Shown piece after piece: positions 52,712 through 60,773 of a DNA stretch of 64,000 nt. Numbering within the stretch: the stretch's first letter is position 1; each line of letters opens with the position of its first letter. The notes under the pieces are model-generated. The model worked only from the letters and a program-made list of their open reading frames with translations. It ran no database searches and was not told the DNA's origin. Where the stretch lies: positions 59,250 to 123,249 of the forward strand of contig JAGQHB010000078.1 in assembly GCA_020432045.1 (NCBI GenBank), written 5' to 3'. The translations under genes were made by a program, and so were the position numbers. Source of the stretch: Dehalococcoidia bacterium. Lineage in GTDB: Bacteria; Chloroflexota; Dehalococcoidia; Tepidiformales; Tepidiformaceae.

Positions 52712-53137
52712 CTAGCTTCGTCCGGGGAGTTCCACCTGGATATTCCCGCGGACCGAAGGCTGGCCGTCGGCGATGGTCACGACTTCCACCTCCACAAGAT
52801 TCTTGCCATCTTCCTGGCGCTTCTCGACAACGCGGCCTGAGAGCAGGAGCGGCCGGTCGGCCACGTCGGGGCGGCGATAGGCGGCACGTACGCTGCGGAC
52901 CTTGCCTTCCGGCCCAGCCCAATCGCTCGTGTACTGGCACAGCCAGGAGAGCTTCAGCAGCCCTGGCACGAGAGCGCCGCCGATGCCCATGCGCTTACCG
53001 GCCTCGGCGTCGGCAAAGGCGGGATTCGTCGGGTTGTCGCGGCCGAAGAAATCGATCGCCATATCGGTCGTGGGCAGCTTCTCGACCGGTTCGATCTCGT
53101 CGTCGACATTCACGTCTTCGTAGTATCGCTGGCTCAT
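52712..53137 (-). CDS. MaoC-like hot-dog dehydratase subunit (C-terminal type)
   Basis: 141 residues. The MaoC motif is recognisable in FFGRDNPTNPAFADAEAG, followed by GALVPGLLKLSWLCQ and a beta-rich end (VEVEVVTIADGQPSVRGN). Alone it is about half of an R-hydratase double hot-dog; the partner is the upstream gene, whose stop overlaps this start by 4 bp. The pair resembles heterodimeric 3-hydroxyacyl-CoA/ACP dehydratases such as HadAB of Actinobacteria. The substrate is unknown; a role in fatty or hydroxyacyl-CoA metabolism fits the acyl-CoA genes in this window. Confidence 0.85.
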   Translation of the reverse strand: MSQRYYEDVNVDDEIEPVEKLPTTDMAIDFFGRDNPTNPAFADAEAGKRMGIGGALVPGLLKLSWLCQYTSDWAGPEGKVRSVRAAYRRPDVADRPLLLSGRVVEKRQEDGKNLVEVEVVTIADGQPSVRGNIQVELPGRS

Positions 53138-53595
53138 GAGTCGCCTCGTTCCTGAATGCCCTTTGGGTCGAACTGCGTAACGGTCATGAGCACCGCGGCG
53201 ACGTGCTCGCCGGCGAGGTCGTAATAGTCGGTGCTCGTCATTGCAAGGATGCTGTAGCCATAGCGCCCGCCAAGGCGGTCCCGGATGTCGATCACCTGCG
53301 AAACGGCGTCAAGTTCCTCGCCGATCTTGAACGGCCGGCTAAAGCGCCACTCCTGCTGGGTGAGGATGGCGTTGGGAAGGATCATCGGCGCCATCCCCGC
53401 ACGGCCACCGCCGATTGCTGCAAGCGTGTACGGTGGGGCAATGCCGGTCCCATCGACGTAGCGCGCGTCGCTGTCACCGATGACATCGCGCATGCGTGAA
53501 GCGTCCTCTGCCTTGACCGTCACCCGTACGGGGTCGCTCTTCTTGCCAACGAGCGCACGATGCTCGTCTGTTATGAGACTTTGCTGATCGGCCAT
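53134..53595 (-). CDS. MaoC-like N-terminal (FAS1_DH-type) dehydratase subunit
   Basis: 153 residues from the ATG at 53595 with a GGAGGTG site 6 nt upstream. MaoC N-terminal domain features: GKKSDPVRVTVKAEDASRM, the DGTGIAPPYTLAAI stretch, QQEWRFSRPFKIGEELDA, and a closing GRYGYSILAMTSTDYYD. It pairs with the next gene (4-bp overlap) to form a likely heteromeric hydratase/dehydratase. A TAGACT box about 30 bp upstream of the start may be its promoter. Confidence 0.85.
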   Translation of the reverse strand: MADQQSLITDEHRALVGKKSDPVRVTVKAEDASRMRDVIGDSDARYVDGTGIAPPYTLAAIGGGRAGMAPMILPNAILTQQEWRFSRPFKIGEELDAVSQVIDIRDRLGGRYGYSILAMTSTDYYDLAGEHVAAVLMTVTQFDPKGIQERGDS

Positions 53596-54005
53596 GTTCA
53601 CCTCCAGTGGGGCGAGTCTACACGCGAAGAGATTGAAGTGCTCCGGATCGAAGGAGGCGAATAGGCTGGGTCGCTGGGCATGCGCTCAGGAGCACGTGAA
53701 TGGCCGAACCGGAAGCCTGGGATGCCCACCTCGAGACATTGCCGGGACGCCTGGGACCATGCTGGCAGGTGCCGTACGGCGATGCTACTGCTTCGCGTTT
53801 GTCACGAGCGTGACTTCGTGTAGAGCAGGCTGGGCAATGACTCGCGGTCAGCGATGCCCGACACGTGGTTCAATCGCACAGAACTCATGACCGAAGGCCC
53901 GGCTACCGGGACAAGAGACGTGTATTTCCGAGTAAGTGCCGAGTGCGGGGAAAGAACTGCCCATACTTGGGCAACAGTCCCTTACTCGACCGAGCGCGGT
54001 CTCCG
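53596..54005. other. Intergenic region of about 400 bp
   Basis: It lies between the MaoC pair and the end of the nitroreductase gene. I see no convincing gene, RNA or clear hairpin. A 37-codon open frame (53700-53813) is the only candidate and has little support. The first 40 bp carry the promoter and ribosome-binding site of the MaoC pair. Confidence 0.5.
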
Positions 54006-54689
54006 TTACTCCAGATGAAACGTCGCAAACCGCTCTGCGGGTTCGCGCGTCGTCACCAGCGTGTTACATTCCGCGCTTACATCTTCGTAACCCAATGCCA
54101 TTCCGCAGACGAGGATCTGCTCTTCGGGTATTGAGATCGCACGTCTGATTGCCGGCACGTAATGGCACCACAACTCCTGGGGACAGGTTTCGAGTCCGAA
54201 GCTGCGGGCGACGATCATCACTGTTTGCATGAACATGCCCATGTCCAGCCACGCACCATAGAGATGATCGCGATCCATGGTGAAGAAAAGCCCGACCGGT
54301 GCTCCAAAGAACGAATAGTTGCGCAATATCGCTGCCGCACGGCCGGCCATGTTATCCCGCTCGATCCCGTACTTCGCGTAGAGGTCGAACCCGAACCTGC
54401 ACCGCCGGCCGACAAACGGCTCGCGCCAGGGGCGCGGTGCGTAGGGGTACTCGTCCGAACCCAGTCCCGCCTGGACATCTTGCAACACTTCGGACGTCAC
54501 TCGTTCCCGTGCCGCTCCCACGACGACATGAACGTTCCACGGCTGCACATTTGTTCCCGAAGGGGAGCGTGCCGCAAGATCCAGCAGCTCTCGCACTGTC
54601 TCCAGTGATACAGGATCTGCCAAGAACTGCCTCACCGACCGCCGCCCCGCGACAGCTTCGAGTCCGGTGAGATGATGTCGTTCGGGCAT
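54006..54689 (-). CDS. Nitroreductase-family FMN oxidoreductase
   Basis: 227 residues from the ATG at 54689 (MPERHHLTGLEAVAGRRSVR). An earlier in-frame start would add 18 unrelated residues. Nitroreductase motifs: AGRRSVRQFLADPVS (FMN phosphate site), ARSPSGTNVQPWNVHVV, GAPVGLFFTMDRD, MQTVMIVARSFGLETCPQE and the C-terminal EQILVCGMALGYED. It uses FMN and NAD(P)H; the physiological acceptor is unknown. A TAGGAG ribosome-binding site precedes it. Confidence 0.92.
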   Translation of the reverse strand: MPERHHLTGLEAVAGRRSVRQFLADPVSLETVRELLDLAARSPSGTNVQPWNVHVVVGAARERVTSEVLQDVQAGLGSDEYPYAPRPWREPFVGRRCRFGFDLYAKYGIERDNMAGRAAAILRNYSFFGAPVGLFFTMDRDHLYGAWLDMGMFMQTVMIVARSFGLETCPQELWCHYVPAIRRAISIPEEQILVCGMALGYEDVSAECNTLVTTREPAERFATFHLE

Positions 54690-54764
54690 GGGGCCGCTCC
54701 TATTTGACGTTCGAGAGATCCGGTCGGGCCCACCTGAAAGCAACCGCCAGGGCTGGTTTCGTTA

Positions 54765-54797
54765 CGGGGTGTAGACCGCGGTGCGGTCTACACCCCG
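54765..54797 (-). terminator. Terminator hairpin after icd
   Basis: A perfect 15-bp inverted repeat (CGGGGTGTAGACCGC / GCGGTCTACACCCCG) with a 3-nt loop lies 20 bp beyond the icd stop codon and upstream of the nitroreductase start. No T tract is obvious. Confidence 0.75.
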
Positions 54798-54816
54798 CGC
54801 GTAGTGGGCACGGAAG

Positions 54817-56034
54817 CTACCAGGCGGCCATCTTCGCCTGGAGCCGGCGATCCAGTGCGGCGAGGAAATCCTGCGTGGTCAGCCATGGCTGGGCCGGCCC
54901 GATCAGTATTGCGAGGTCCTTGGTCATCTCTCCGCCTTCGACGGCCTCCACGCAGACTGATTCGAGCGTGTCGGCAAACCTCGTGACGTCGGGTGTGTTG
55001 TCGAGCTTGCCGCGGTGCGAAAGGCCGCGAGTCCAGGCAAAGATCGAAGCAATCGGGTTGGTCGAGGTATCTTCGCCACGCTGGTGAGCGCGGTAGTGGC
55101 GGGTGACGGTGCCATGTGCAGCCTCAGCTTCGACGGTCTTGCCGTCGGGCGTGACGAGGACTGAGGTCATGAGCCCGAGCGAACCGAACCCCTGCGCGAC
55201 GATGTCGGACTGGACGTCGCCGTCGTAGTTCTTGCAGGCCCAGACGATGCCACCTTCCCACTTAAGGACCTGCGCGACCATATCGTCGATGAGGCGATGC
55301 TCGTAGGTGACTCCGGCAGCCTTGAAATCGGCAGCGAATTCGGCATCGAAGACCTCCTGGAAGAGGTCCTTGAAGCGGCCATCGTAGGCTTTGAGGATCG
55401 TGTTCTTTGTTGACAGATAGACAGGCAAACGGCGCTCGAGTCCATAGCGAAGCGACGCCCGGGCAAAGTCCCGGATCGAGTCGTCGTAGTTGTACATGCC
55501 CATAGCGACGCCGCCGCCGGTGAACTTTGCAACCTCGCGGACTACTGGTTCGCCGCCGTCCGGCGTGTAGGTGATGGTCACCGTGCCGGGGCCGGGAACG
55601 ACGAAGTCGGTGGCCCGGTACTGGTCACCGTGGGCATGGCGCCCGATGACGATCGGTTTCGTCCAGCCGGGGACGAGCCGCGGGATATTGCGGCAAATGA
55701 TGGGTTCGCGGAACACGACTCCGCCGAGGATGTTGCGAATCGTCCCGTTCGGGGATTTCCACATCTGCTTGAGGTTGAACTCCTCAACACGTGCTTCATC
55801 CGGCGTGATGGTGGCGCACTTCACGGCCACGCCGTGTTTCTTCGTCGCCTCCGCTGAATCAATCGTGACCTGGTCATTGGTGGCTTCCCGGTTTTCCATC
55901 CCGAGGTCGTAATACTCGAGTTTGACGTCGACGTACGGGAGGATGAGCCGGTCCTTGATGAACTGCCAGATGATGCGGGTCATCTCGTCGCCGTCCATTT
56001 CGACGACCGGGTTGGTGACTTTGATCTTTGCCAT
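54817..56034 (-). CDS. icd: NADP-dependent isocitrate dehydrogenase (dimeric, eukaryote-like type)
   Basis: 405 residues from the ATG at 56034 ([20 protein letters not shown]). Substrate and metal motifs: [44 protein letters not shown] and [32 protein letters not shown] is the NADP-binding loop typical of the roughly 400-residue subfamily II enzymes. It converts isocitrate to 2-oxoglutarate and CO2 with NADPH production. It lies 85 bp after aconitase on the same strand, so the two consecutive TCA steps are probably co-expressed. Confidence 0.96.
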   Translation of the reverse strand: MAKIKVTNPVVEMDGDEMTRIIWQFIKDRLILPYVDVKLEYYDLGMENREATNDQVTIDSAEATKKHGVAVKCATITPDEARVEEFNLKQMWKSPNGTIRNILGGVVFREPIICRNIPRLVPGWTKPIVIGRHAHGDQYRATDFVVPGPGTVTITYTPDGGEPVVREVAKFTGGGVAMGMYNYDDSIRDFARASLRYGLERRLPVYLSTKNTILKAYDGRFKDLFQEVFDAEFAADFKAAGVTYEHRLIDDMVAQVLKWEGGIVWACKNYDGDVQSDIVAQGFGSLGLMTSVLVTPDGKTVEAEAAHGTVTRHYRAHQRGEDTSTNPIASIFAWTRGLSHRGKLDNTPDVTRFADTLESVCVEAVEGGEMTKDLAILIGPAQPWLTTQDFLAALDRRLQAKMAAW

Positions 56035-56119
56035 TCGTGAACTCCTGCGGGTGGGGCGGGCGCGGGGGCGCTGATGCCGGGCGATGATGCGGTCCGGGCA
56101 GGCCCGGGAAGCGGGTTGG

Positions 56120-58804
56120 CTAGTCGTCGGCGGCAAGCACCTGCCTGAGCACGTACTGGAGGATGCCGCCGTGGCGGTAGTAGTCGAGTTCGACCGGTGT
56201 ATCGATGCGACAGGTGGCCTGGAACGCTTTGGTTGAGCCATCGGCCGCAGTCGCCGTCACCTTCAGAGAAGCGCCGGGAGCGAGCCCCTCCGAAATACCG
56301 GCGATGGAGTAGGTCTCCGAGCCGGTCAGGCCAAGAGATTCGCGGCTCTCGCCCGTCTGGAACTGCAGCGGAAGGACGCCCATGCCAACGAGGTTGGAGC
56401 GGTGGATGCGTTCGTAGCTCTCGGCGATCACGGCCTTGATCCCCTGGAGGTACGGGCCCTTGGCAGCCCAGTCGCGCGACGAGCCGGTGCCGTATTCCTT
56501 GCCGGCGATGATGACTGCAGGGACGCCCTCAGCCTTGTATTTCATGGCCGCATCGAAAATCGGCATCTGTTCGCCGGAGGGCTGGTGCGCCGTGATGTTC
56601 CCCTCGCTCCCCGGAACGAGCAGGTTCTTCAAGCGGATGTTGGCGAACGTGCCGCGGACCATGACTTCGTCGTTACCGCGGCGGGCTCCGTACTGGTTGA
56701 AGTCTTCGCGCTTGACGTCGCGCGACAGCAGGTACTGGCCGGCAGGGCTGTTCGCGGCGATATTGCCGGCTGGCGAGATATGGTCGGTGGTCACGGAATC
56801 GGCCACCATCACGAGGACACGGGCGCCCTCGATGTCGCTCGCCCCCGGCGGCTCAAGGCCCATTCCGTCGAAATACGGAGGGTTCTTTACGTAGGTGGAG
56901 AACGGGTCCCAGGCGAAGAGATCCCCGGACGGCGTCTCGAGCGACCGCCACTCTTCCGGGCCGTTGAATACATCGCCGTAGCGGCGTGTGAACATGTCCG
57001 AACGAACCGACGAGCGGATCGCATCCTGTACTTCAGCGTGCGATGGCCAGATGTCGCGCAGGTAGACGGCCTTTCCACCGGTCCCTTCGCCGATAGGATC
57101 GTTGTACGGGTCCCAATCCATCCGTCCCGCCAGGGCATAGGCAACGACGAGTGGCGGCGAAGCCAGGTAGTTCGCCCTCGTATCAGGGTTGACACGGCCC
57201 TCAAAGTTCCGGTTCCCGGAGAGCACGGCGCAGGCGACGAGATCGCCGGTCTTGATCGCGTCGCTCACCTCGGGGTCGAGCGGACCGGAGTTACCAATGC
57301 AGGTAGTGCACCCGTATCCAACAAGGTTAAACCCCACCTCATCGAGGTAGGGAGTGAGCCCGGCAGCATCAAGGTATTCGGTGACAACCTGCGAGCCCGG
57401 CGCAAGGCTGGACTTCACCCACGGCTTTCGCGTGAGTCCAAGCTCGATCGCCTTTTTCGCGACGAGGCCGGCGCCAAGCATGACTTCAGGGTTCGACGTG
57501 TTAGTGCAGGACGTGATGGCCGTGATCACCACGGCGCCCTGCTTCAGGTCGTAGGTTGCATCGTCTGACACCGGGACTACGACCTCGCGCTTTGATGCGT
57601 CGACGAAGGACGTGAAGTCACGTTCGAAGGCGTCCTTCGCGTCCGTGAGATTGATGCGATCCTGGGGGCGGCGTGGGCCGGCCATGGCGGGCACAACCTC
57701 GGATAGCTCCAGCTCAAGCATGTCCGAATAGACCGGCTCTGGCGCATCGTCGGTGCGGAAGAGACCCTGGGCTTTGGTGTAGTCCTCGACCAGCTGTACC
57801 AGTGCTGCGTCCCGGCCGGTGAATCGCAGGTAGTTGAGTGTCTCCGCGTCGACAGGGAAGAAGCCCATCGTGGCGCCGTACTCAGGCGCCATGTTGGCGA
57901 TCGTGGCACGCGCAGCGAGCGAAAGTGCCGAGAGGCCGTCGCCAAAGAACTCGACGAACTTGCCGACGACGCCCCGAGCGCGAAGTAGCTGCGTCACGCG
58001 AAGCACGAGGTCGGTCCCGGTCGCACCTTCAGGCAGGCGGCCCTTAAGGCGGAAGCCAACGACTTCAGGGATCAACATCGAAACCGGCTGACCGAGCATG
58101 GCGGCTTCAGCCTCGATACCACCAACACCCCAGCCGAGGACGCCGAGCCCATTAATCATCGTCGTGTGGGAGTCGGTCCCGACGAGGGTGTCCGGGTAGG
58201 CAACTGTCTCGCCGCCGGCATCCTTCTGGAAGACGACGGTGGCGAGGTATTCAAGGTTCACCTGGTGAACGATTCCGGTGCCGGGCGGCACGACGCGGAA
58301 GTTATCGAACGCCTGCTGGCCCCAGCGAAGGAACTTGTAGCGTTCCTCGTTGCGCTCGAACTCGCGGTGCACGTTGAGCTGGAAGGACTCTGACAGCCCG
58401 AAGGAATCGACCTGGACCGAGTGGTCGATGACGAGGTCGACTGGCTGCAGCGGGTTGATCTTGCGGGGGTCGCCACCGAGGCGTTTCACGGCCTCACGCA
58501 TCGACGCGAGATCGACGACGACAGGCACCCCGGTAAAGTCCTGGAGGAGGACGCGGGCGGGCGTGAACGCAATCTCGCGGTCGACGCCGGCGTTGGGTTT
58601 CCAGCGGGCGAGTGCCTCGATGTCGGCGCGGGTGACGCCACGGCCGTCTTCGAGACGGAGCAGGTTCTCGAGGAGGATGCGGAGCGAATACGGTAGGCGC
58701 GTGACGTCGAGTCCGGAATCAGCGAGGCGAGGGAGCGAAAAGTAGGTGATGGAGCGGCCGCCGGACTGGATCGCCGAGCGGACCTTGAAGCTATCGAGTG
58801 GCAT
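56120..58804 (-). CDS. acnA: Aconitate hydratase
   Basis: 894 residues from the ATG at 58804 ([18 protein letters not shown]). This is the AcnA/IRP1-type length. [4Fe-4S] ligands are in [14 protein letters not shown] (one Cys) and [13 protein letters not shown] (two Cys). Other family motifs: [36 protein letters not shown] and [19 protein letters not shown]. It isomerises citrate and isocitrate. Its start overlaps the end of the VOC gene by 14 bp, so acnA expression depends on the transcript that begins near 59420. Confidence 0.97.
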   Translation of the reverse strand: MPLDSFKVRSAIQSGGRSITYFSLPRLADSGLDVTRLPYSLRILLENLLRLEDGRGVTRADIEALARWKPNAGVDREIAFTPARVLLQDFTGVPVVVDLASMREAVKRLGGDPRKINPLQPVDLVIDHSVQVDSFGLSESFQLNVHREFERNEERYKFLRWGQQAFDNFRVVPPGTGIVHQVNLEYLATVVFQKDAGGETVAYPDTLVGTDSHTTMINGLGVLGWGVGGIEAEAAMLGQPVSMLIPEVVGFRLKGRLPEGATGTDLVLRVTQLLRARGVVGKFVEFFGDGLSALSLAARATIANMAPEYGATMGFFPVDAETLNYLRFTGRDAALVQLVEDYTKAQGLFRTDDAPEPVYSDMLELELSEVVPAMAGPRRPQDRINLTDAKDAFERDFTSFVDASKREVVVPVSDDATYDLKQGAVVITAITSCTNTSNPEVMLGAGLVAKKAIELGLTRKPWVKSSLAPGSQVVTEYLDAAGLTPYLDEVGFNLVGYGCTTCIGNSGPLDPEVSDAIKTGDLVACAVLSGNRNFEGRVNPDTRANYLASPPLVVAYALAGRMDWDPYNDPIGEGTGGKAVYLRDIWPSHAEVQDAIRSSVRSDMFTRRYGDVFNGPEEWRSLETPSGDLFAWDPFSTYVKNPPYFDGMGLEPPGASDIEGARVLVMVADSVTTDHISPAGNIAANSPAGQYLLSRDVKREDFNQYGARRGNDEVMVRGTFANIRLKNLLVPGSEGNITAHQPSGEQMPIFDAAMKYKAEGVPAVIIAGKEYGTGSSRDWAAKGPYLQGIKAVIAESYERIHRSNLVGMGVLPLQFQTGESRESLGLTGSETYSIAGISEGLAPGASLKVTATAADGSTKAFQATCRIDTPVELDYYRHGGILQYVLRQVLAADD

Positions 58805-59192
58805 GAGGGGCCTCCGGTTTGGTTTCTGGTTCGAGGAATTCGATGCGATTGCCGAACGGGTCGGTCGCATAGAAGCGGAAATAGCCGGGCAGGGGCAAGT
58901 CATCCGCCGTTGCATAGCCTGCCGACACGAGGCGTTCCCGAAGCTGGTGGATGCCATGCACTCGAAGCGCGGGGTGGCGCCGCGAACGCGCCACGACAGG
59001 TTCGACGCCGCAGTGGATCTGCTGGGAGCCACAGGCGAACCAGCAACCCCCGCGGGCCGCGAGGCTTTCGGGCTTGGCGACTTCAGGCATTCCGAGCGTG
59101 GCTCCGTAGAAGGCACGGGCACGGTCTTCGCCTCCCGGTGGGATGGCGACCTGCACATGTTCGATGCCGGTGATCAGCGGCGCATCAGACAT
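58791..59192 (-). CDS. VOC-family protein coupled to aconitase
   Basis: 133 residues from the second of two adjacent ATGs (59192), which stands 7 nt from an AGGAGG site; the first ATG at 59195 is only 4 nt away. The opening [25 protein letters not shown] (read as two segments) is a typical VOC strand-helix start, and [22 protein letters not shown] its close. His and Glu residues at the expected metal positions are present ([15 protein letters not shown]). The activity is unknown. Its 3' end overlaps acnA by 14 bp, an unusual pairing. Confidence 0.85.
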   Translation of the reverse strand: MSDAPLITGIEHVQVAIPPGGEDRARAFYGATLGMPEVAKPESLAARGGCWFACGSQQIHCGVEPVVARSRRHPALRVHGIHQLRERLVSAGYATADDLPLPGYFRFYATDPFGNRIEFLEPETKPEAPHATR

Positions 59193-59247
59193 CATTCAAC
59201 CTCCTGGCGCGTGTGGCACCGTACTACGGCGGCAGCGGAAACGGCGC

Positions 59248-59283
59248 TCAAGAGGGCTTGGTGCGGGGCGGGCTGGTACCCAT
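59248..59283 (-). CDS. Putative 11-codon leader peptide
   Basis: ATG at 59283 follows a perfect GGAAGGAGGT Shine-Dalgarno by 8 nt and encodes MGTSPPRTKPS before a TGA. The frame is not linked to the VOC or acnA genes. Its ribosome-binding site can pair with sequences upstream (59288-59316), suggesting it is a sensing element in the leader rather than a functional protein. Confidence 0.4.
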   Translation of the reverse strand: MGTSPPRTKPS

Positions 59284-59420
59284 GTTCCCAGACCTCCTTC
59301 CGAGAAAGGTGGCTGGACCCTTGCCGGAGGTGATCCGGTTGCTACGTCTCGCCAGGTCCCGCGACTTCCCTCGTAAACGGGGGACCGTTGGGCCCGGACC
59401 CTGGCACGAACGGGACGAGC
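59284..59420 (-). promoter_or_regulatory. Structured 5' leader of the VOC-acnA-icd unit
   Basis: Read on the minus strand: GCCAGGGTCC (59405-59396) can pair with GGGACCTGGC (59360-59351), one mismatch. Next comes the hairpin CCGGA-TCACC-TCCGG (59338-59324), whose 3' half includes GGATCACCTCC, identical to the last conserved part of 16S rRNA. Then CCAG-CC-ACCTTT pairs with GGAGGT-CTGG (59316-59288), hiding the Shine-Dalgarno sequence of the leader peptide. The ACCTCC of the middle hairpin could compete for the same GGAGGT. The layout is that of a translational switch; no known riboswitch consensus was recognised. Confidence 0.45.
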
Positions 59421-59426
59421 GCGGGA

Positions 59427-59432
59427 AGTATA
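59427..59432 (-). promoter_or_regulatory. Extended -10 promoter for the VOC-acnA-icd unit
   Basis: TGCTATACT on the minus strand is a perfect extended -10 element. No clear -35 box is seen at 17 bp. Transcription should begin near 59420, leaving about 225 nt of leader. Confidence 0.5.
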
Positions 59433-59495
59433 GCAGGTATCGGCGCACCGCCGTGTGCTATCGGAGCGAATTTGGTCCGACGGTAGCCAGTGGGC

Positions 59496-59909
59496 TCACG
59501 ATCGCGGTTCGAGGACGATCTGAGTCTGCGTGACTTTCGCCAGCAGCCGCCCATCGGCGCCGAGGACGCGCGTTTCCCAGACCATCGTTCGGCGGCCGCG
59601 GTGCAAGGGGACGCACTCCGCGGTGACCGTCGTCCCCTCCACTCCCGGCGCGAAGAAGTTTGTCTTCGATTCGATCGTAGTCGTGCCATAACCGGGTTGA
59701 ATGTTTAGCGAAGTCGCCACTCCACCGAGCGTGTCGGCCAGAGCCATGACGGCGCCGCCGTGCATGACGCCGGGCACGGTGCACAAGCCTCGCGTCACGT
59801 CGACGGCGGCGACGACCCGGTCGGGGAATGCCTCCGTGATGCGGATCCCGATGGTCCCCGGGAAAAATTCATCGATGCGCTGCTGGACATCTGCCACGGC
59901 GTCGGACAT
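59496..59909 (-). CDS. PaaI-like hot-dog thioesterase
   Basis: 137 residues from the ATG at 59909 (MSDAVADVQQRIDEFFPG), with a GAGG site upstream. The motif VPGVMHGGAVMALADTLGG is the PaaI/4HBT acyl-CoA thioesterase signature (HGG-x-x-x-x-x-x-D). TTTIESKTNFFAPGVEG and VTAECVPLHRGRRTMVWE complete the fold. It hydrolyses aryl- or acyl-CoA thioesters and may remove dead-end CoA esters. It lies downstream of the EEP gene on the same strand. Confidence 0.9.
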   Translation of the reverse strand: MSDAVADVQQRIDEFFPGTIGIRITEAFPDRVVAAVDVTRGLCTVPGVMHGGAVMALADTLGGVATSLNIQPGYGTTTIESKTNFFAPGVEGTTVTAECVPLHRGRRTMVWETRVLGADGRLLAKVTQTQIVLEPRS

Positions 59910-59951
59910 GACACGGCTCCTCATTAGTATTGAGCCAGTATGGCGTCCCAC

Positions 59952-60731
59952 TTAGCCAAGATCGCTTCCCTCGGACGTAGTGACCCCGGCGCCGGCCGGC
60001 GCGAAATCGACGATGAGAGCCGCATGGTCGCTCAGCGCATCTCTTCGCGCCGGCTCCGTCACACTCTGCATCCAACGGTGCTCGACGTGGCGGAGCGGCC
60101 CGACGCGGCGCGGGGAGACGAACGCCTCGTCCAACCGAAAACCGTTCCCGCCATTTGGCGAGTACCACGTGAATTCCCGCCGTTCGGGGTGCATGTGACG
60201 GAACGCGTCGCGCCAGCCAAGTGCGTCCATCTGATCGAACCAGCCCGCGTACCGTGGGCCGAACACTGGTGACTCTTCATCGATGCCTGGCCGGCCGGAG
60301 TTGGTGTCGCCGATGATGACGGCATCATAGCGGCGCCATGCCCGGGCGAGGCCCAGCAAAGATTCAAGGAACGGCCACTTTCGGCCAGTGTGCTCGTTGG
60401 GAACGTGCACGGCCACGAGACGGAGTTCACCGACCTGGACGGACTTCCAACGGAGCGGTTCGGCAGCCCGCCTCCGCGGAATGACAATGCGCCCGGGGAG
60501 ACGCGATGCGATCAGCAGGGCGTTTGCCGCGGGTGTCACCGGTGTAGCAGTGGACCAGGAGTACGGCATACCGGCATCCACCAGGCAGGCTCGTAGTGCG
60601 GCGCTTGGCGGAGTGTCACGAAATTCCTGGAGCACTGCGATATCTGGCGCGAGGGACAGGATCGCATCAGCAATCTCCTGGGCGCGGCGCCCGCCGCCCG
60701 CCCGGATGTTCCAACTCACAATTCGAGTCAC
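59952..60731 (-). CDS. Endonuclease/exonuclease/phosphatase (EEP) family protein
   Basis: 259 residues. EEP fold motifs: MTRIVSWNIRAGGGRRAQE (Asn of SWN), DIAVLQEFRD (metal Glu), RLVAVHVPNE (His), AVIIGDTNSGR (GDxN) and the C-terminal ALSDHAALIVDF (SDHxP-like His). All metal and catalytic positions are present. No signal peptide. Substrates in this superfamily range from DNA to phospholipids, so the target is open. The start is a GTG. It is divergent from the alpha/beta hydrolase gene. Confidence 0.9.
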   Translation of the reverse strand: MTRIVSWNIRAGGGRRAQEIADAILSLAPDIAVLQEFRDTPPSAALRACLVDAGMPYSWSTATPVTPAANALLIASRLPGRIVIPRRRAAEPLRWKSVQVGELRLVAVHVPNEHTGRKWPFLESLLGLARAWRRYDAVIIGDTNSGRPGIDEESPVFGPRYAGWFDQMDALGWRDAFRHMHPERREFTWYSPNGGNGFRLDEAFVSPRRVGPLRHVEHRWMQSVTEPARRDALSDHAALIVDFAPAGAGVTTSEGSDLG

Positions 60732-60773
60732 CGGGAGGTGCTCTCTTCGTGGACGGCCGGTAGAGTCCGCTGG

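Noticed and set aside
53700..53813. 37-codon open frame beginning MAEPEAWDAHLETLPG
   Set aside because: It has a weak GGAG site, but is short, ends without a partner and shows no recognisable domain. Kept only as part of the intergenic entry.
59324..59366. Possible 16S rRNA gene fragment in the acnA leader
   Set aside because: Only GGATCACCTCC and GAAGTCG match; the intervening 25 nt and the flanks do not align to 16S, so a true rRNA fragment is unlikely.
59213..59533. 106-codon plus-strand frame across the acnA leader, preceded internally by GGAGGTGATCC
   Set aside because: The codons are random in composition, and the GGAGGTGATCC is the complement of the anti-Shine-Dalgarno-like hairpin. 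The minus-strand reading with promoter, hairpins and leader peptide explains the region better.
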